From Candidatus Ichthyocystis hellenicum (GTDB lineage Bacteria; Pseudomonadota; Gammaproteobacteria; Burkholderiales; 2013Ark19i), in NCBI RefSeq assembly GCF_001460935.1, contig NZ_LN906597.1:606768-670767 (forward strand): a stretch of DNA of 64,000 nt. Reading direction: 5' to 3'. Below are positions 10,542 to 19,859 of the stretch, piece after piece; the first letter of the stretch is position 1; the number at the start of each line of letters is the position of its first letter. Below the pieces are notes generated by a model. It ran no database searches. It was not told the DNA's origin and saw nothing but the letters and a program-made list of their open reading frames with translations. The position numbers were made by a program, and so were the translations under genes.

Positions 10542-11390
10542 ATGGATGGGCTGCCTTTTTCTCATGTTATACATCATCAAGTTTCATCGGCATTGATGGA
10601 AGATTGGGGTATAGAAGGGGATTTAACCTCGTTTTTGGTGCCTGTTGACGTTTTTGTCAATGCAAAGCTTGTTGTTCGCGAATCTGCCGTTTTATGTGGT
10701 CAGAGATGGTTCGATAGTGCTTTTTTTCAAGTTGATCAATCTACCGATGTCAGGTGGTTTTTTTCTGATGGCGATGTTTTGTCTCCTGGTTCTGTTGTTG
10801 CAGAGATTTCTGGGTGCGCGCGTTCTATTTTTTCTGCGGAACGAGTTGCTTTGAATTTTTTGCAAATGTTAAGTGGTGTTGCTACTCGTACATCAAGCTT
10901 TGTTTCCCTTATCAAGCATACGGAGTGTCAGATATACGACTCTAGGAAGACTTTACCTGGGCTTAGATTAGCGCAAAAGTATGCTGTTTTGTGTGGTGGG
11001 GGTAAAAATCACCGATTTGGACTATATGATATGGCGTTAATAAAGGACAATCATATTGCGGCAGTAGGTGGTGTTTCTGAGGCTTGTGACCGAATGAAGG
11101 AGATACTTAGTCGTTCTGATAGTCATATTCCCATCATGGTTGAGGTTGAAACTTTAGATCAAATGAGGGAAGCATTGGATTGCGGTATAAACATGATTAT
11201 GTTAGACAATATGCTTCCTTCGTTAGTTAGAGAAGCGGTAAAAGTTAACAAAGGAAGGGCGATTCTTGAAGTATCTGGGGGTATTGCTGAGGATACGGTG
11301 TGTTTGTACGCAGAAACTGGGGTTGGGCGCATATCGGTAGGTGTTTTGACGAAATCGCTTTTCTCCACAGATTTTTCTTTACAAGTTTGA
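10542..11390 (+). CDS. nadC: Quinolinate phosphoribosyltransferase (carboxylating)
   Basis: NadC converts quinolinate and PRPP to nicotinate mononucleotide in NAD synthesis. The 282 residues show the family blocks DSRKTLPGLR, GGGKNHRFGLYDMALIKDNH, VEVETLDQ and LEVSGGI, including the basic PRPP- and quinolinate-binding residues. The ATG at 10542 has TAGGA 10 nt upstream. nadA starts 10 bp downstream, so the two form a NAD operon. nadB (L-aspartate oxidase) is not in the window, so the first step must be encoded elsewhere. Confidence 0.95.
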   Translation: MDGLPFSHVIHHQVSSALMEDWGIEGDLTSFLVPVDVFVNAKLVVRESAVLCGQRWFDSAFFQVDQSTDVRWFFSDGDVLSPGSVVAEISGCARSIFSAERVALNFLQMLSGVATRTSSFVSLIKHTECQIYDSRKTLPGLRLAQKYAVLCGGGKNHRFGLYDMALIKDNHIAAVGGVSEACDRMKEILSRSDSHIPIMVEVETLDQMREALDCGINMIMLDNMLPSLVREAVKVNKGRAILEVSGGIAEDTVCLYAETGVGRISVGVLTKSLFSTDFSLQV

Positions 11391-11400
11391 GGATAAATTT

Positions 11401-12417
11401 ATGTCGATTTTGTTGCGGCGGTGTGATTCCCCTCAGCAGAGTGACAATGAGGCGTTGAGGGAGCACTGTCGGGATTTGCTAAAAAAGAGCAATGCTGTTT
11501 TGATTGCTCATTACTATGTTGATGGTGAATTGCAGGATTTGGCAGAAGAAACAGGAGGATGTGTTTCTGATTCGCTGGAAATGGCTCGTTTCGGGCGAGA
11601 TCATCCAGCCGATACTTTGGTTGTGGCCGGGGTTCGGTTTATGGCAGAGACAGCCAAGATTTTGTCATACAAAAAGAGGATTTTAACGCTCAGTCGAGAG
11701 GCTACATGCAGCCTAGATGAGGGTTGCAAGCCGGATGAGTTCAAGTTGTTTTGCAATCAATACGAAGACCATACCGTCGTGTGTTATACCAACACCAGTG
11801 CAGCAGTAAAGTCTATGTGTGACTGGACCGTTACGTCATCTATTGCTATGCCTGTGATACAGCACTTACATTCACAAAACAAGAACATTATTTTTGCTCC
11901 CGATTGGCATCTAGGGCGAAATATTTCTGTACGTACTGGTATCAAGATGGTGTTGTGGCATGCTTCGTGTATTGTTCATGATGAATTTCAGGCATCTGAG
12001 TTAAAGAAGATAAAAGATGAAGATTCCTCTGTAAAGATTTTGGTGCACCCAGAGTCTCCAACAGCGGTTGTGGCTTTAGCTGATTGTGTGGGATCCACAA
12101 CGCAGTTATTGCGTTTTGCGAGAGAGACAGAGGCCAAGAAGATGATTGTGGCCACTGATATGGGTTTGTTACACAAAATGAGAGCACAGAATCCAGATAA
12201 AGTTTTTACCCCAGGACCTACATCTAGGGATGGCCGTCCTTGTACTGTATGTGCGCATTGTCCGTGGATGGCTATGAATAGTCTTTCGTTATTGGCTAAA
12301 GCTTTAGAAACAGGTCAGCCAGAAGTCTTCTTGGATGAAGAAATAGCCAATAGGGCAATTGTTCCGATAGAGAGAATGTTGTGTTTTGGCAGGGAAATAG
12401 GGGTTATTTCTCGCTGA
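11401..12417 (+). CDS. nadA: Quinolinate synthase A
   Basis: NadA condenses iminoaspartate and dihydroxyacetone phosphate to quinolinate using a [4Fe-4S] cluster. The three ligand cysteines are visible at C103 (ATCSLDEGC), C190 (HASCIVHDEF) and C287 (CAHCPWMAMN). Other family blocks are LIAHYYVDGELQDLA, GVRFMAETAKIL and FAPDWHLGRN. Length is 338 residues, near the usual 345. It forms a tight pair with nadC. Its last 14 bp overlap the convergent rmuC gene. Confidence 0.96.
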   Translation: MSILLRRCDSPQQSDNEALREHCRDLLKKSNAVLIAHYYVDGELQDLAEETGGCVSDSLEMARFGRDHPADTLVVAGVRFMAETAKILSYKKRILTLSREATCSLDEGCKPDEFKLFCNQYEDHTVVCYTNTSAAVKSMCDWTVTSSIAMPVIQHLHSQNKNIIFAPDWHLGRNISVRTGIKMVLWHASCIVHDEFQASELKKIKDEDSSVKILVHPESPTAVVALADCVGSTTQLLRFARETEAKKMIVATDMGLLHKMRAQNPDKVFTPGPTSRDGRPCTVCAHCPWMAMNSLSLLAKALETGQPEVFLDEEIANRAIVPIERMLCFGREIGVISR

Positions 12418-13783
12418 TTTGCTCTGTTGAACAACGGGTCCTTACAGATTGCGATGGAGTTTTCCTCGGTTCTACTCCCATTTCTTTCATTTTTTCTATG
12501 TGACGAAGTAGGTTTCCTTTTCCTTTGTACAGACGATTGCTTGTTGTTTCATAACATTTTGATAATGATTGTATTTTTTGTCCTATTTCCTCAAGAGATT
12601 CAATAAAATTGGTGCATTTATCGTAAAGCTGAGCCCCGTGTTGTGCAATTTCCAAGGCGTTTTTATTCTGTTGGTCATGTTTCCATAACAAGTTTACAGT
12701 TTTGAGTATGGGCATTAGTGTTGAAGGGCTGGCAATGGCAATTCTTTTTTGTGATGCACTGTCCAATATAGTTACATCCTCCGACAGTGCTGCTATGAAT
12801 GCTGGCTCTATGGGAATGAATAGGATAACGAAGCTTAGTGTATCAATATCTTTGAGACTATCGTAGTGTTTTTGGGATAGCTCTTTTATGTGTTGCTTAA
12901 TGCACAATGTGTGTTGTTTGAGAAATTGAGAGCTATTTTCTGTTTCTTCCGTATATTTTTGGTAATCTCGCAGAGATACTTTTGAGTCAATAATTATGTG
13001 TTTATTGTCAGGAAGATATACTACAACGTCAGGTCGTAGGTAGTTGTTTTCCTCATCCTTTAGTGTCACTTGCGTTTTGTACTCGTGATCCTTTCGGAGA
13101 CCTGATGATGATAGGACTCTTTCCAGAATCATTTCCCCCCAATTGCCTTGTATTTTGCTACTACCCTTAAGTGCAGTAGCGAGATTTTGAGCATCCTTGC
13201 TTACTGTTAGGGTAGCTTCAAATAATCTTTTAACCTCTTGTTTTAGAGTGCAGCGTTGTTGATTTTCTTGATGATATACTTCGCTTATATATTGTTCAAA
13301 TGCAGTTATTTTTTGTTGCAGAGGATGAACGTATTCAAGCATGTTTTTTTCGTGAGCTGCGGATAACTCCTGACGAGACTCTTTAATAACATCATGGGCC
13401 ACAAGTGCCATGTGGTCCTGCAGGAACTTTTTGGTCATTGATATAACTGAGTCAGTGTTTTCTGACAGCTTATGATGATACTTTGCCTCAGCCTCTAAGC
13501 GTACATTGTTATGTAGAAGTTGTTGTTCTTTGGTAATGTGGTGATTGATTTCTTCCCTTGAAGAGCATAACTCTTTCTCAAGCCTCGTGATCTGGGTTTG
13601 CAGATGTGCAATTTCCTGATCTCGGGTTACGTATCCTGCACGGTAAAATTTTTTCTGTGCGTAGAACATGACGGAAGTGGTTATTGTAAGCAATAATATG
13701 GAAACAATTACTATCATAGAATTTTTCCATGAAAAAATAAGGTTTAAGGCATTGGTTGATATTCTATCATTTGATAAACTCAT
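12404..13783 (-). CDS. rmuC: DNA recombination protein RmuC
   Basis: RmuC is a predicted nuclease-like protein that limits certain DNA rearrangements; its biochemical activity is poorly defined. The 459 residues start with one membrane anchor (about 22-42, MIVIVSILLLTITTSVMFYA). A long coiled coil (about 55-200) follows, then the RmuC core with the nuclease-fold motif RPDVVVYLP...IIIDSKVSL. The motif KIQGNWGEMILERVL is characteristic. Its start codon lies 3 bp from the 5' end of the divergent rnpB, so the rnpB promoter must lie inside rmuC coding sequence. Confidence 0.9.
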   Translation of the reverse strand: MSLSNDRISTNALNLIFSWKNSMIVIVSILLLTITTSVMFYAQKKFYRAGYVTRDQEIAHLQTQITRLEKELCSSREEINHHITKEQQLLHNNVRLEAEAKYHHKLSENTDSVISMTKKFLQDHMALVAHDVIKESRQELSAAHEKNMLEYVHPLQQKITAFEQYISEVYHQENQQRCTLKQEVKRLFEATLTVSKDAQNLATALKGSSKIQGNWGEMILERVLSSSGLRKDHEYKTQVTLKDEENNYLRPDVVVYLPDNKHIIIDSKVSLRDYQKYTEETENSSQFLKQHTLCIKQHIKELSQKHYDSLKDIDTLSFVILFIPIEPAFIAALSEDVTILDSASQKRIAIASPSTLMPILKTVNLLWKHDQQNKNALEIAQHGAQLYDKCTNFIESLEEIGQKIQSLSKCYETTSNRLYKGKGNLLRHIEKMKEMGVEPRKTPSQSVRTRCSTEQISEK

Positions 13784-13786
13784 AGC

Positions 13787-14140
13787 GGGAGGAGATGGCT
13801 AGGCAATCGCTCTTGTGAAGATAGCTGAGAGAGGAAAGTCCGGGCTCCGTAGAGTAAAGAGCCGGTTAATAGCCGGGCGCTGTGAGGCGACGGAAAGTGC
13901 AGCAGAAAATATACCGCCTCTTTTTTAGAGGTAAGGGTGAAATGGTGAGGTAAGAGCTCACCGCCTTGGTGGTAACACTCAAGGGCATGGAAAACCCCTC
14001 TTGGAGCAAGACCAAATAGGCAAGCGTTGAGGTGACTCGCTGAGCTTGCGGGTAGGTTGCTTGAGGTGGCCAGTAATGGTCATCCCAGATGTATGATTGT
14101 CCTAGACAGAACCCGGCTTATAGGCTGTCTTTTCCCCGAT
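13787..14140 (+). ncRNA. rnpB: RNase P RNA (class A)
   Basis: This is the catalytic RNA of RNase P, which trims tRNA 5' leaders. Conserved class A segments are present in order: GAGGAAAGTCCGGGCTC near the 5' end, GGCGACGGAAAGTGCAGCAG, GGTGAGGTAAGAGCTCACC, AGACCAAATAGGC, and ACAGAACCCGGCTTATAGG near the 3' end. The ends were set by the P1 helix: GGGAGGAGATGGCT (13787-13800) pairs over 14 positions, including G-U pairs, with GGCTGTCTTTTCCC (14123-14136). The length of about 350 nt is normal. The exact 3' end is uncertain by a few bases. Confidence 0.95.
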
Positions 14141-14217
14141 AATTAGTAAATTTGCAGTAAGTGGTTTTTTTCTGATGATTCAAATCTTGATCTCGGTTCT
14201 ATCTCCAGAAGAGTGAC

Positions 14218-15501
14218 ATGTTCTCTAATTGCTACGGGATGCAGGTTTTTTTCCTTGTTGTCCTAATACTGATTTCTGGTTTTTTTTCTATGGCAGAAAC
14301 TAGCATGATGGCGGTAAATCGGTACATGCTGGAGGCTTTGTCTGAGAGAGGGAATAGGGCTGCTATTCGTACGTTAAAGCTTCTTTCTCAGGTTGACTAT
14401 TTGTTGGGTGCCATATTGTTGGGAAATAATTTGGCAAACGCAGCTGTGGCAACATTGATGGCTAAGTTGAGTCTTGCTGCTTTTGGTCAAGGAGAGACTG
14501 TTTTAGGTGTAACTACGATTTTTTCTGCCTTTTTGATTTTGGTGTTTGCGGAGGTTATTCCTAAGATTATAGGCAATCGTTTTGCAAACTATATTGCAGT
14601 TAGAATCAGTATATTTATTCGTATTTTCTTCATATTATTTTTTCCTGTTATTCACTTAACTAGAATGATTTCCAAAAGTTTCTTATCCGTGTTTGATTTG
14701 CCAATTTTCAAGCGTTATCTCAGAGACTCACATAGCAGCAAGAAGATGGAGGTTGGTGCGCTTAAGGTTTTTCTGATGGAGTATTCAAATCTTATTGTAT
14801 CTGAGCACAGGGACATGTTGCTCAATTTGGCAAGTCTAAGAGATGTTACGGTTGAGGATTTAATGGTTCCTCGTAGGAATATTGAAGACATTGATATTTC
14901 TCATCCTATAGATTCTATTATGGAAAAGATTGCTACAGCGCGTCATTCTCGTATGCCTGTGTATAGCAATGATTATCAAGAAATAATTGGAGTTTTGTCC
15001 ATTAAGAGAGTTTTTGGTTCTTGGCCAAGAATGGACATAAGCTTAGAGGAAATTAGGTCTTTGACAGTAAAAGCTATTTTTGTTCCTGGAAGTAATTCTG
15101 CTTTGGAGCAATTGCGGGTTTTTATCGAAAGACATGAGCGTTTTGCTATAGTTGTGGATGAGTATGGAGAAGTGCTGGGTATTATAACCGCTGATGATAT
15201 TGTCGATGAAGTTATCGGTAAATTGAGTGTTAATCCCATGCCGTTGGGTCAGCCAGTAACTTGGGGCGATGATAATTCTGTTATTCTGGACGGCGCGGTT
15301 CGCTTGAGAGAGATTAATCGGCGGCTGTCGGTGTCTTTTCCTCTGGATGGTGCGAAGACCCTGAACGGATGGATTTTGTCCCAATTGATGGAGCTTCCTG
15401 AGGGTGATGTTTCTATACGTGTTGGTAATGTTGTTGTCGAAACAGTTCAGGTTTCAGATAAATATGTCAGGTTGGCGCGATTGAGGCGAATTTGCGATTG
15501 A
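14218..15501 (+). CDS. corB: CorB/HlyC-CorC family membrane protein
   Basis: This is a CNNM/CorB-type membrane protein, a family linked to magnesium and cobalt transport. Residues 1-160 form the DUF21 membrane domain with several hydrophobic helices and the GFFSMAETSMMAVNR signature. Two CBS domains follow (about 205-330, including MVPRRNIEDIDI, RHSRMPVYS and FAIVVDEYGEVLGIIT), then a C-terminal CorC/HlyC domain. Length is 427 residues. ATG 14218 is used; an internal ATG eight codons on (MQVFFLVV) is also possible. It precedes pilB as in several betaproteobacteria. Confidence 0.88.
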   Translation: MFSNCYGMQVFFLVVLILISGFFSMAETSMMAVNRYMLEALSERGNRAAIRTLKLLSQVDYLLGAILLGNNLANAAVATLMAKLSLAAFGQGETVLGVTTIFSAFLILVFAEVIPKIIGNRFANYIAVRISIFIRIFFILFFPVIHLTRMISKSFLSVFDLPIFKRYLRDSHSSKKMEVGALKVFLMEYSNLIVSEHRDMLLNLASLRDVTVEDLMVPRRNIEDIDISHPIDSIMEKIATARHSRMPVYSNDYQEIIGVLSIKRVFGSWPRMDISLEEIRSLTVKAIFVPGSNSALEQLRVFIERHERFAIVVDEYGEVLGIITADDIVDEVIGKLSVNPMPLGQPVTWGDDNSVILDGAVRLREINRRLSVSFPLDGAKTLNGWILSQLMELPEGDVSIRVGNVVVETVQVSDKYVRLARLRRICD

Positions 15502-15569
15502 GTAGATAAGAGAAGCATAAACTTGTTGTGATGCAACTTGTTAAGTAAAAAAAGAAGAAATGGTGATGT

Positions 15570-17270
15570 ATGGATGGATTATCTGGTTTGGCTAAAAGTT
15601 TTATTAAGAACGGTATTATTGAGCAATCAGAAGCGGTGGCTGCTACTAAGAAAGCCAATGAAAACGGAAATTCCTTTATTGAGCAAGTTTTGTCTTCAAA
15701 TGCTGTTTCATCTCCAAGGGTTGCTTTGTTTCTTTCGAATCTTCTGGGATACCCTCTTTTCGATATCGGTAGTTTTGATAAGAGTGGGTCGGAAGAAGTT
15801 TTTTCCCTTCAGTGCTTTCAAGATCAGAGAAAGTGTTATCCATTGATGGTGAGAGACAAGAAGTTATTGTTGGCAGTTTATGATCCCACCGATCATCAGT
15901 TTATTAAGGATATATCTTTTCAAACTACCTATCGTGTGTATGTGGTGGTAGTTGAGTACAAAAAATTACAGGTCTTTTTTGATAATGTTGCTCGCAGTTC
16001 TGGTCCCGTAGTTTCAAATGAAGAAGAGATAGCTATGCTTTCTCAGGTTTCATCTGAATCTTCTAGTGTTGAGAGTGGTGATATTTCCTCTGCATCTGTT
16101 GAAGTTGATGAAGCCCCAATTGTTCGGTTTATTCAAAAGGTTATTACTAATGCTATTTCGCAGGGTGTTTCGGATATTCATTTTGAACCTTACGAGCAGT
16201 TTTATCGAGTTAGATTTCGTATTGATGGGGTATTAAAAGAAGTTGCTACGCCGCCTTTTGCTGTCAAAGAGTCAATTTCATCGAGAATCAAAGTAGTTTC
16301 TAGGTTGGATATCTCAGAAAAACGTTTGCCTCAGGATGGTCGATCAAAGATTCGTTTAAGTGATTCTAAGGAAGTGGATATTCGTGTAAGTGTATTGCCT
16401 ACATTACATGGTGAAAAAATAGTGATTCGTATCCTTGATTCCTCAAGTGCCATGATGGGAATTGAAGCTCTAGGATATGAGCCTGAGCAAAAGGATTTAT
16501 TACTAAACGCTGTGCAGAGACCATATGGTATGGTTTTGGTCACGGGTCCTACCGGTAGTGGTAAGACAGTTTCTTTATATACGTGCCTTAATATTTTGAA
16601 TAAAGAAGATGTTAACATCTCCACGGCTGAAGATCCTGCTGAGATTAATCTCAAAGGGATCAATCAGGTCAATGTAAATTCTAAGATAGGGTTAACTTTT
16701 TCCTCAGCGTTGAAAGCTTTTTTGCGCCAAGATCCTGATATCATTATGGTTGGTGAGATTAGGGATATTGATACGGCTGAAGTTGCCATTAAAGCTGCTC
16801 AGACTGGTCACTTGGTGTTGTCTACTCTTCATACTAATGATGCTCCCAGTACCTTAACCAGGTTAATTAACATAGGTGTGCCTGCTTATAATATCGTAGC
16901 AACCGTCCATATGATAACAGCTCAAAGATTAGTTAGACGCCTTTGTAAATGTCGTAAACAAGTTGAAATTCCAAATGATGTTTTACTGACCGCGGGATTT
17001 TTTGAATCGGAGATTTCATCTTTAGATCTATATGCTCCTAACGGTTGTGATCAATGTGATGGCTCAGGTTATAAAGGAAGGACGGGTGTTTACCAAGTTA
17101 TGCCAATTTCTTCTGCTATTGAGAGCATTATTTTGAAGGGCGGAGGATCTTCTGAGATTGCTGCACAGGCTAGGGCGGATGGGGTGAATGATTTACGTCG
17201 TTCAGGGTTGATTAAAGTTGCTCGCGGTGAAACATCGCTAGAGGAAATTTTAAGCTCTACTAATATTTAA
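15570..17270 (+). CDS. pilB: Type IV pilus assembly / type II secretion ATPase
   Basis: PilB is the cytoplasmic hexameric ATPase that drives pilus extension. The 566 residues contain an N-terminal MshEN-like domain, a serine-rich acidic linker (about 150-185), and the GspE core: Walker A GPTGSGKT (326-333), Walker B DPDIIMVGEIRD (388-399), and the HTNDAPSTLTRL His box. Four zinc-ligand cysteines are visible (C459, C461, C493, C496). pilC follows after 28 bp and pilD after that. No pilin or secretin gene is present in this window. Confidence 0.94.
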   Translation: MDGLSGLAKSFIKNGIIEQSEAVAATKKANENGNSFIEQVLSSNAVSSPRVALFLSNLLGYPLFDIGSFDKSGSEEVFSLQCFQDQRKCYPLMVRDKKLLLAVYDPTDHQFIKDISFQTTYRVYVVVVEYKKLQVFFDNVARSSGPVVSNEEEIAMLSQVSSESSSVESGDISSASVEVDEAPIVRFIQKVITNAISQGVSDIHFEPYEQFYRVRFRIDGVLKEVATPPFAVKESISSRIKVVSRLDISEKRLPQDGRSKIRLSDSKEVDIRVSVLPTLHGEKIVIRILDSSSAMMGIEALGYEPEQKDLLLNAVQRPYGMVLVTGPTGSGKTVSLYTCLNILNKEDVNISTAEDPAEINLKGINQVNVNSKIGLTFSSALKAFLRQDPDIIMVGEIRDIDTAEVAIKAAQTGHLVLSTLHTNDAPSTLTRLINIGVPAYNIVATVHMITAQRLVRRLCKCRKQVEIPNDVLLTAGFFESEISSLDLYAPNGCDQCDGSGYKGRTGVYQVMPISSAIESIILKGGGSSEIAAQARADGVNDLRRSGLIKVARGETSLEEILSSTNI

Positions 17271-17298
17271 AACCTAAAAATTAAGATGGGCAGGTATT

Positions 17299-18519
17299 AT
17301 GGCTACGAACCCTAAGTCTACCAAGAGTCTTCTTTTTTCGTGGAAGGCAAAAGATAAAACAGGTGAGGTTGTTTCCGGGAAATTAAGGAGTTCGTCGCGA
17401 GCAGAGGTGATAGATAACCTAAAAAGTCAAGGTTATTCAGTAAATTCTGTTGTTTTGGTTAATGAAAATAGGTCTTCCGGCAGGGTAAAAAAAACAGACA
17501 TAGTTTCTTTTACTAGTCAGTTGGCAACTATGCTTAAAGCAGGGGTTCCTCTATTGCAAAGTTTGGATATGATCTCTAGTGCTCAAAAGAAGAAGGTTAT
17601 GGCTGATGTCGTGAGTAACTTGGCTCAAGAAGTGCGAAAAGGATCGAGCTTTAGCAAGTCTCTGAAAAAATTCCCAGAAATTTTTGATGATTTATTTGTA
17701 AGCATGGTAGCTGCAGGTGAGCAATCTGGTATGTTGGACCAATTGCTGGATCGATTGTCTGGGTACCTAGAAAAGTCCATGAAATTGCGATCCCAAATAA
17801 AAACGGCATTAATTTATCCAATATCCGTTATGGCTATAGCAATGGCTGTAGTGATAATGATGATGCTTTGGGTTATCCCTTCTTTTAAGGAGATTTTTGA
17901 TAATGTTGGAGCAGAGTTGCCAGCTCTTACCCAGATGCTTGTCGATGCCTCTTCTTTCTTGATTAATCATGGAGTGAAATTGGTAGTATCGTTGGCGATA
18001 ATTGTCTTTGTTGTGTTCAGAATTTACAAAGGAAGCAAGTCTATGCAGAGGTCTTTTCATAGAAAAATTTCCAAATTACCAATTGTTGGTAGCATTATTA
18101 CCTTAGCAACCCTGTCTCGATGGGCACGTACTATGACGACTATGGTGAAAGCAGGTATGCCTTTGGTAGATGCATTAGAATTTAGTGGTCGTTCGTCGGA
18201 TAATATTTTGGTTTTTGAGGATACTTCTAATGTTGTACGCCAAGTTCGTTCAGGGGTGTCTTTGAGTGTTGCTATGAGGACATGTACCGTATTTCCAGAA
18301 TTGATGATCCAATTTGTTACCATCGGAGAAGAGTCGGGTCGACTGGAGGAGATGTTGTATAAGGTGGCGGATATTTATGAGGAAGAAGTTGATGTGATGG
18401 TCAGGAACCTTTCTTCTTTGTTGGAGCCAATTATTATTTTTGTCTTGGGTGGTACTGTGGCTTTTATTATTACCGCTATGTATATGCCGATATTCAAGAT
18501 GGGTGAGGCTGTTTCTTAA
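17299..18519 (+). CDS. pilC: Type IV pilus inner-membrane platform protein
   Basis: PilC is the polytopic platform protein on which PilB acts. The 406 residues contain two GspF domains. The first (about 70-195) has FTSQLATMLKAGVPLLQSLDMI and the EQSGMLD signature; the second (about 270-395) has LSRWARTMTTMVKAGMPL and GEESGRLEEML. Three membrane segments flank the domains. It lies 28 bp after pilB and 2 bp before pilD. Confidence 0.94.
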   Translation: MATNPKSTKSLLFSWKAKDKTGEVVSGKLRSSSRAEVIDNLKSQGYSVNSVVLVNENRSSGRVKKTDIVSFTSQLATMLKAGVPLLQSLDMISSAQKKKVMADVVSNLAQEVRKGSSFSKSLKKFPEIFDDLFVSMVAAGEQSGMLDQLLDRLSGYLEKSMKLRSQIKTALIYPISVMAIAMAVVIMMMLWVIPSFKEIFDNVGAELPALTQMLVDASSFLINHGVKLVVSLAIIVFVVFRIYKGSKSMQRSFHRKISKLPIVGSIITLATLSRWARTMTTMVKAGMPLVDALEFSGRSSDNILVFEDTSNVVRQVRSGVSLSVAMRTCTVFPELMIQFVTIGEESGRLEEMLYKVADIYEEEVDVMVRNLSSLLEPIIIFVLGGTVAFIITAMYMPIFKMGEAVS

Positions 18520-18521
18520 GT

Positions 18522-19409
18522 ATGATAGACATTCATTGTGATGTAGGTGTAATTTGGTTTTTTGTGGTTATCTTGGGGTTGATTCTTGGTAGTTTAACTA
18601 ATGCCGTGGTTTATAGGCTTCCTAAACAATTGATGGCTGGTTGGCGTGAAGAAGCTGTTTCCTTATTAAAGTTGGGCAAGTCTTCAGAGGAGAGGGCTGA
18701 TTGGAGCTTGTTTTCTCGTTCTCAGTGCCCTAAGTGTTTACACCAGATTAGCTGGTGGCAGAATGTGCCGCTCTTGAGCTACATATTCCTTAGGGGGCGT
18801 TGTTTTTTCTGCAAGCAAAGTATTTCTTTGCGTTATCCGGTTGTGGAATTGTTGGGAGTTGTGATCATGTCCGTGGCTTTTTTTCGCTTCGGACTTACTG
18901 TTAGGTTTTTGTTTGCCATTATTTTTGGTTTCTACCTACTCATAGCCGCACTTATAGATTTTGATACGCAGCTTTTGCCTGATGATATAACTTGGCCTCT
19001 GCTTATGGTGGGGTTGGTTGCTGGTCAATTTTCTGTTTTTGTTTCCATGCGGGATGCTGTCTGGGGAGCAGTTGTTGGATACTATTGCTTATGGACAGTT
19101 TATTGGATTTTTTTCTTGACGACTAGAAAGCATGGTTTCGGTTTTGGTGATTTCAAATTTATGTGTGCGTTAGGGGCTTGGTTGGGATGGCACTCTATTC
19201 CGATGATAGTTTTGGGATCTTGCATAGCTGCTTTGGGGTTTTCCGTGGTATGTTTCTTGTTGTCGCACAAACCAGGATGTTCTCAGACGGAGGGTGGGTT
19301 TTTCCACTGGCAGATTCCGTTTGGTCCTTACTTAGCGTTAATGGGGTGGGTTGCAATGTTTTTAGTAGATAAGCGTTATCTTTATTCGTATCTTCTCCCT
19401 GTTCACTGA
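18522..19409 (+). CDS. pilD: Prepilin peptidase / N-methyltransferase
   Basis: PilD cleaves and N-methylates prepilins at the inner membrane. The 295 residues have the cytoplasmic zinc loop with C69-x2-C72 and C94-x2-C97. The paired catalytic aspartates lie in LIDFDTQLLPDD (about D146/D148) and GFGDFKF (D210). Eight or so hydrophobic helices follow the family pattern. The usual betaproteobacterial follow-on genes coaE, zapD and yacG are absent here, and fmdB comes next. Confidence 0.93.
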   Translation: MIDIHCDVGVIWFFVVILGLILGSLTNAVVYRLPKQLMAGWREEAVSLLKLGKSSEERADWSLFSRSQCPKCLHQISWWQNVPLLSYIFLRGRCFFCKQSISLRYPVVELLGVVIMSVAFFRFGLTVRFLFAIIFGFYLLIAALIDFDTQLLPDDITWPLLMVGLVAGQFSVFVSMRDAVWGAVVGYYCLWTVYWIFFLTTRKHGFGFGDFKFMCALGAWLGWHSIPMIVLGSCIAALGFSVVCFLLSHKPGCSQTEGGFFHWQIPFGPYLALMGWVAMFLVDKRYLYSYLLPVH

Positions 19410-19461
19410 TGGGATCGACTGCTATATTCTATATAAGTTTCTTAACTTCTACAGTGTCCCG

Positions 19462-19830
19462 ATGCCTACTTACTCATATTATTGCAAAAGTTGTGGGTAC
19501 GAGAGTACTCATTGGCAAAAAATTTCTGATCCTCATATCGTTGAGTGTCCGTCTTGTTCGAGCAAAAGTTATTGTCGTCGAATTTCTGCGCCTTCATTTA
19601 GTTTGAAAGGATCTGGTTGGTATGCGACGGATTTTCGTGCGCCCGCTACCGCTGCGGACAAGAACTCAGAGCTAAAATCTTGTTCTGGGGGTGAAAATAA
19701 TAAACCTACGTTGAATAAAGACACGTCATCAGTGGTAGCTCCGATTGGTTTTAAACAGGAAGGAAGCAGTGATTCTAAACATGATGGAAGCAGTAGTTCC
19801 AAACATGATGGAAACAGTGATTCGAAGTAG
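19462..19830 (+). CDS. FmdB-family zinc-ribbon protein
   Basis: This small 122-residue protein begins with an FmdB-type zinc ribbon: MPTYSYYCKSCGY with C8 and C11, then ECPSCSS with C29 and C32. The family role is not well defined; members are thought to be regulatory. The C-terminal half is hydrophilic and ends in a short tandem repeat of the unit GSSDSKHD. The position directly before a DUF502 gene and aspS is conserved in betaproteobacteria and supports the call. Confidence 0.85.
   Translation: MPTYSYYCKSCGYESTHWQKISDPHIVECPSCSSKSYCRRISAPSFSLKGSGWYATDFRAPATAADKNSELKSCSGGENNKPTLNKDTSSVVAPIGFKQEGSSDSKHDGSSSSKHDGNSDSK
19762..19827 (+). repeat. 24-bp tandem repeat, 2.75 copies, in fmdB
   Basis: Units start at 19762, 19786 and 19810, each beginning GGAA(G/A)CAGT; the last copy is cut short by the stop codon. 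They encode GSSDSKHD, GSSSSKHD and GNSDSK. The period is a multiple of three, so copy-number change would lengthen or shorten the tail without a frameshift. Confidence 0.85.
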
Positions 19831-19859
19831 TTTTTTACGAGTACGTACCGATTTATGGG

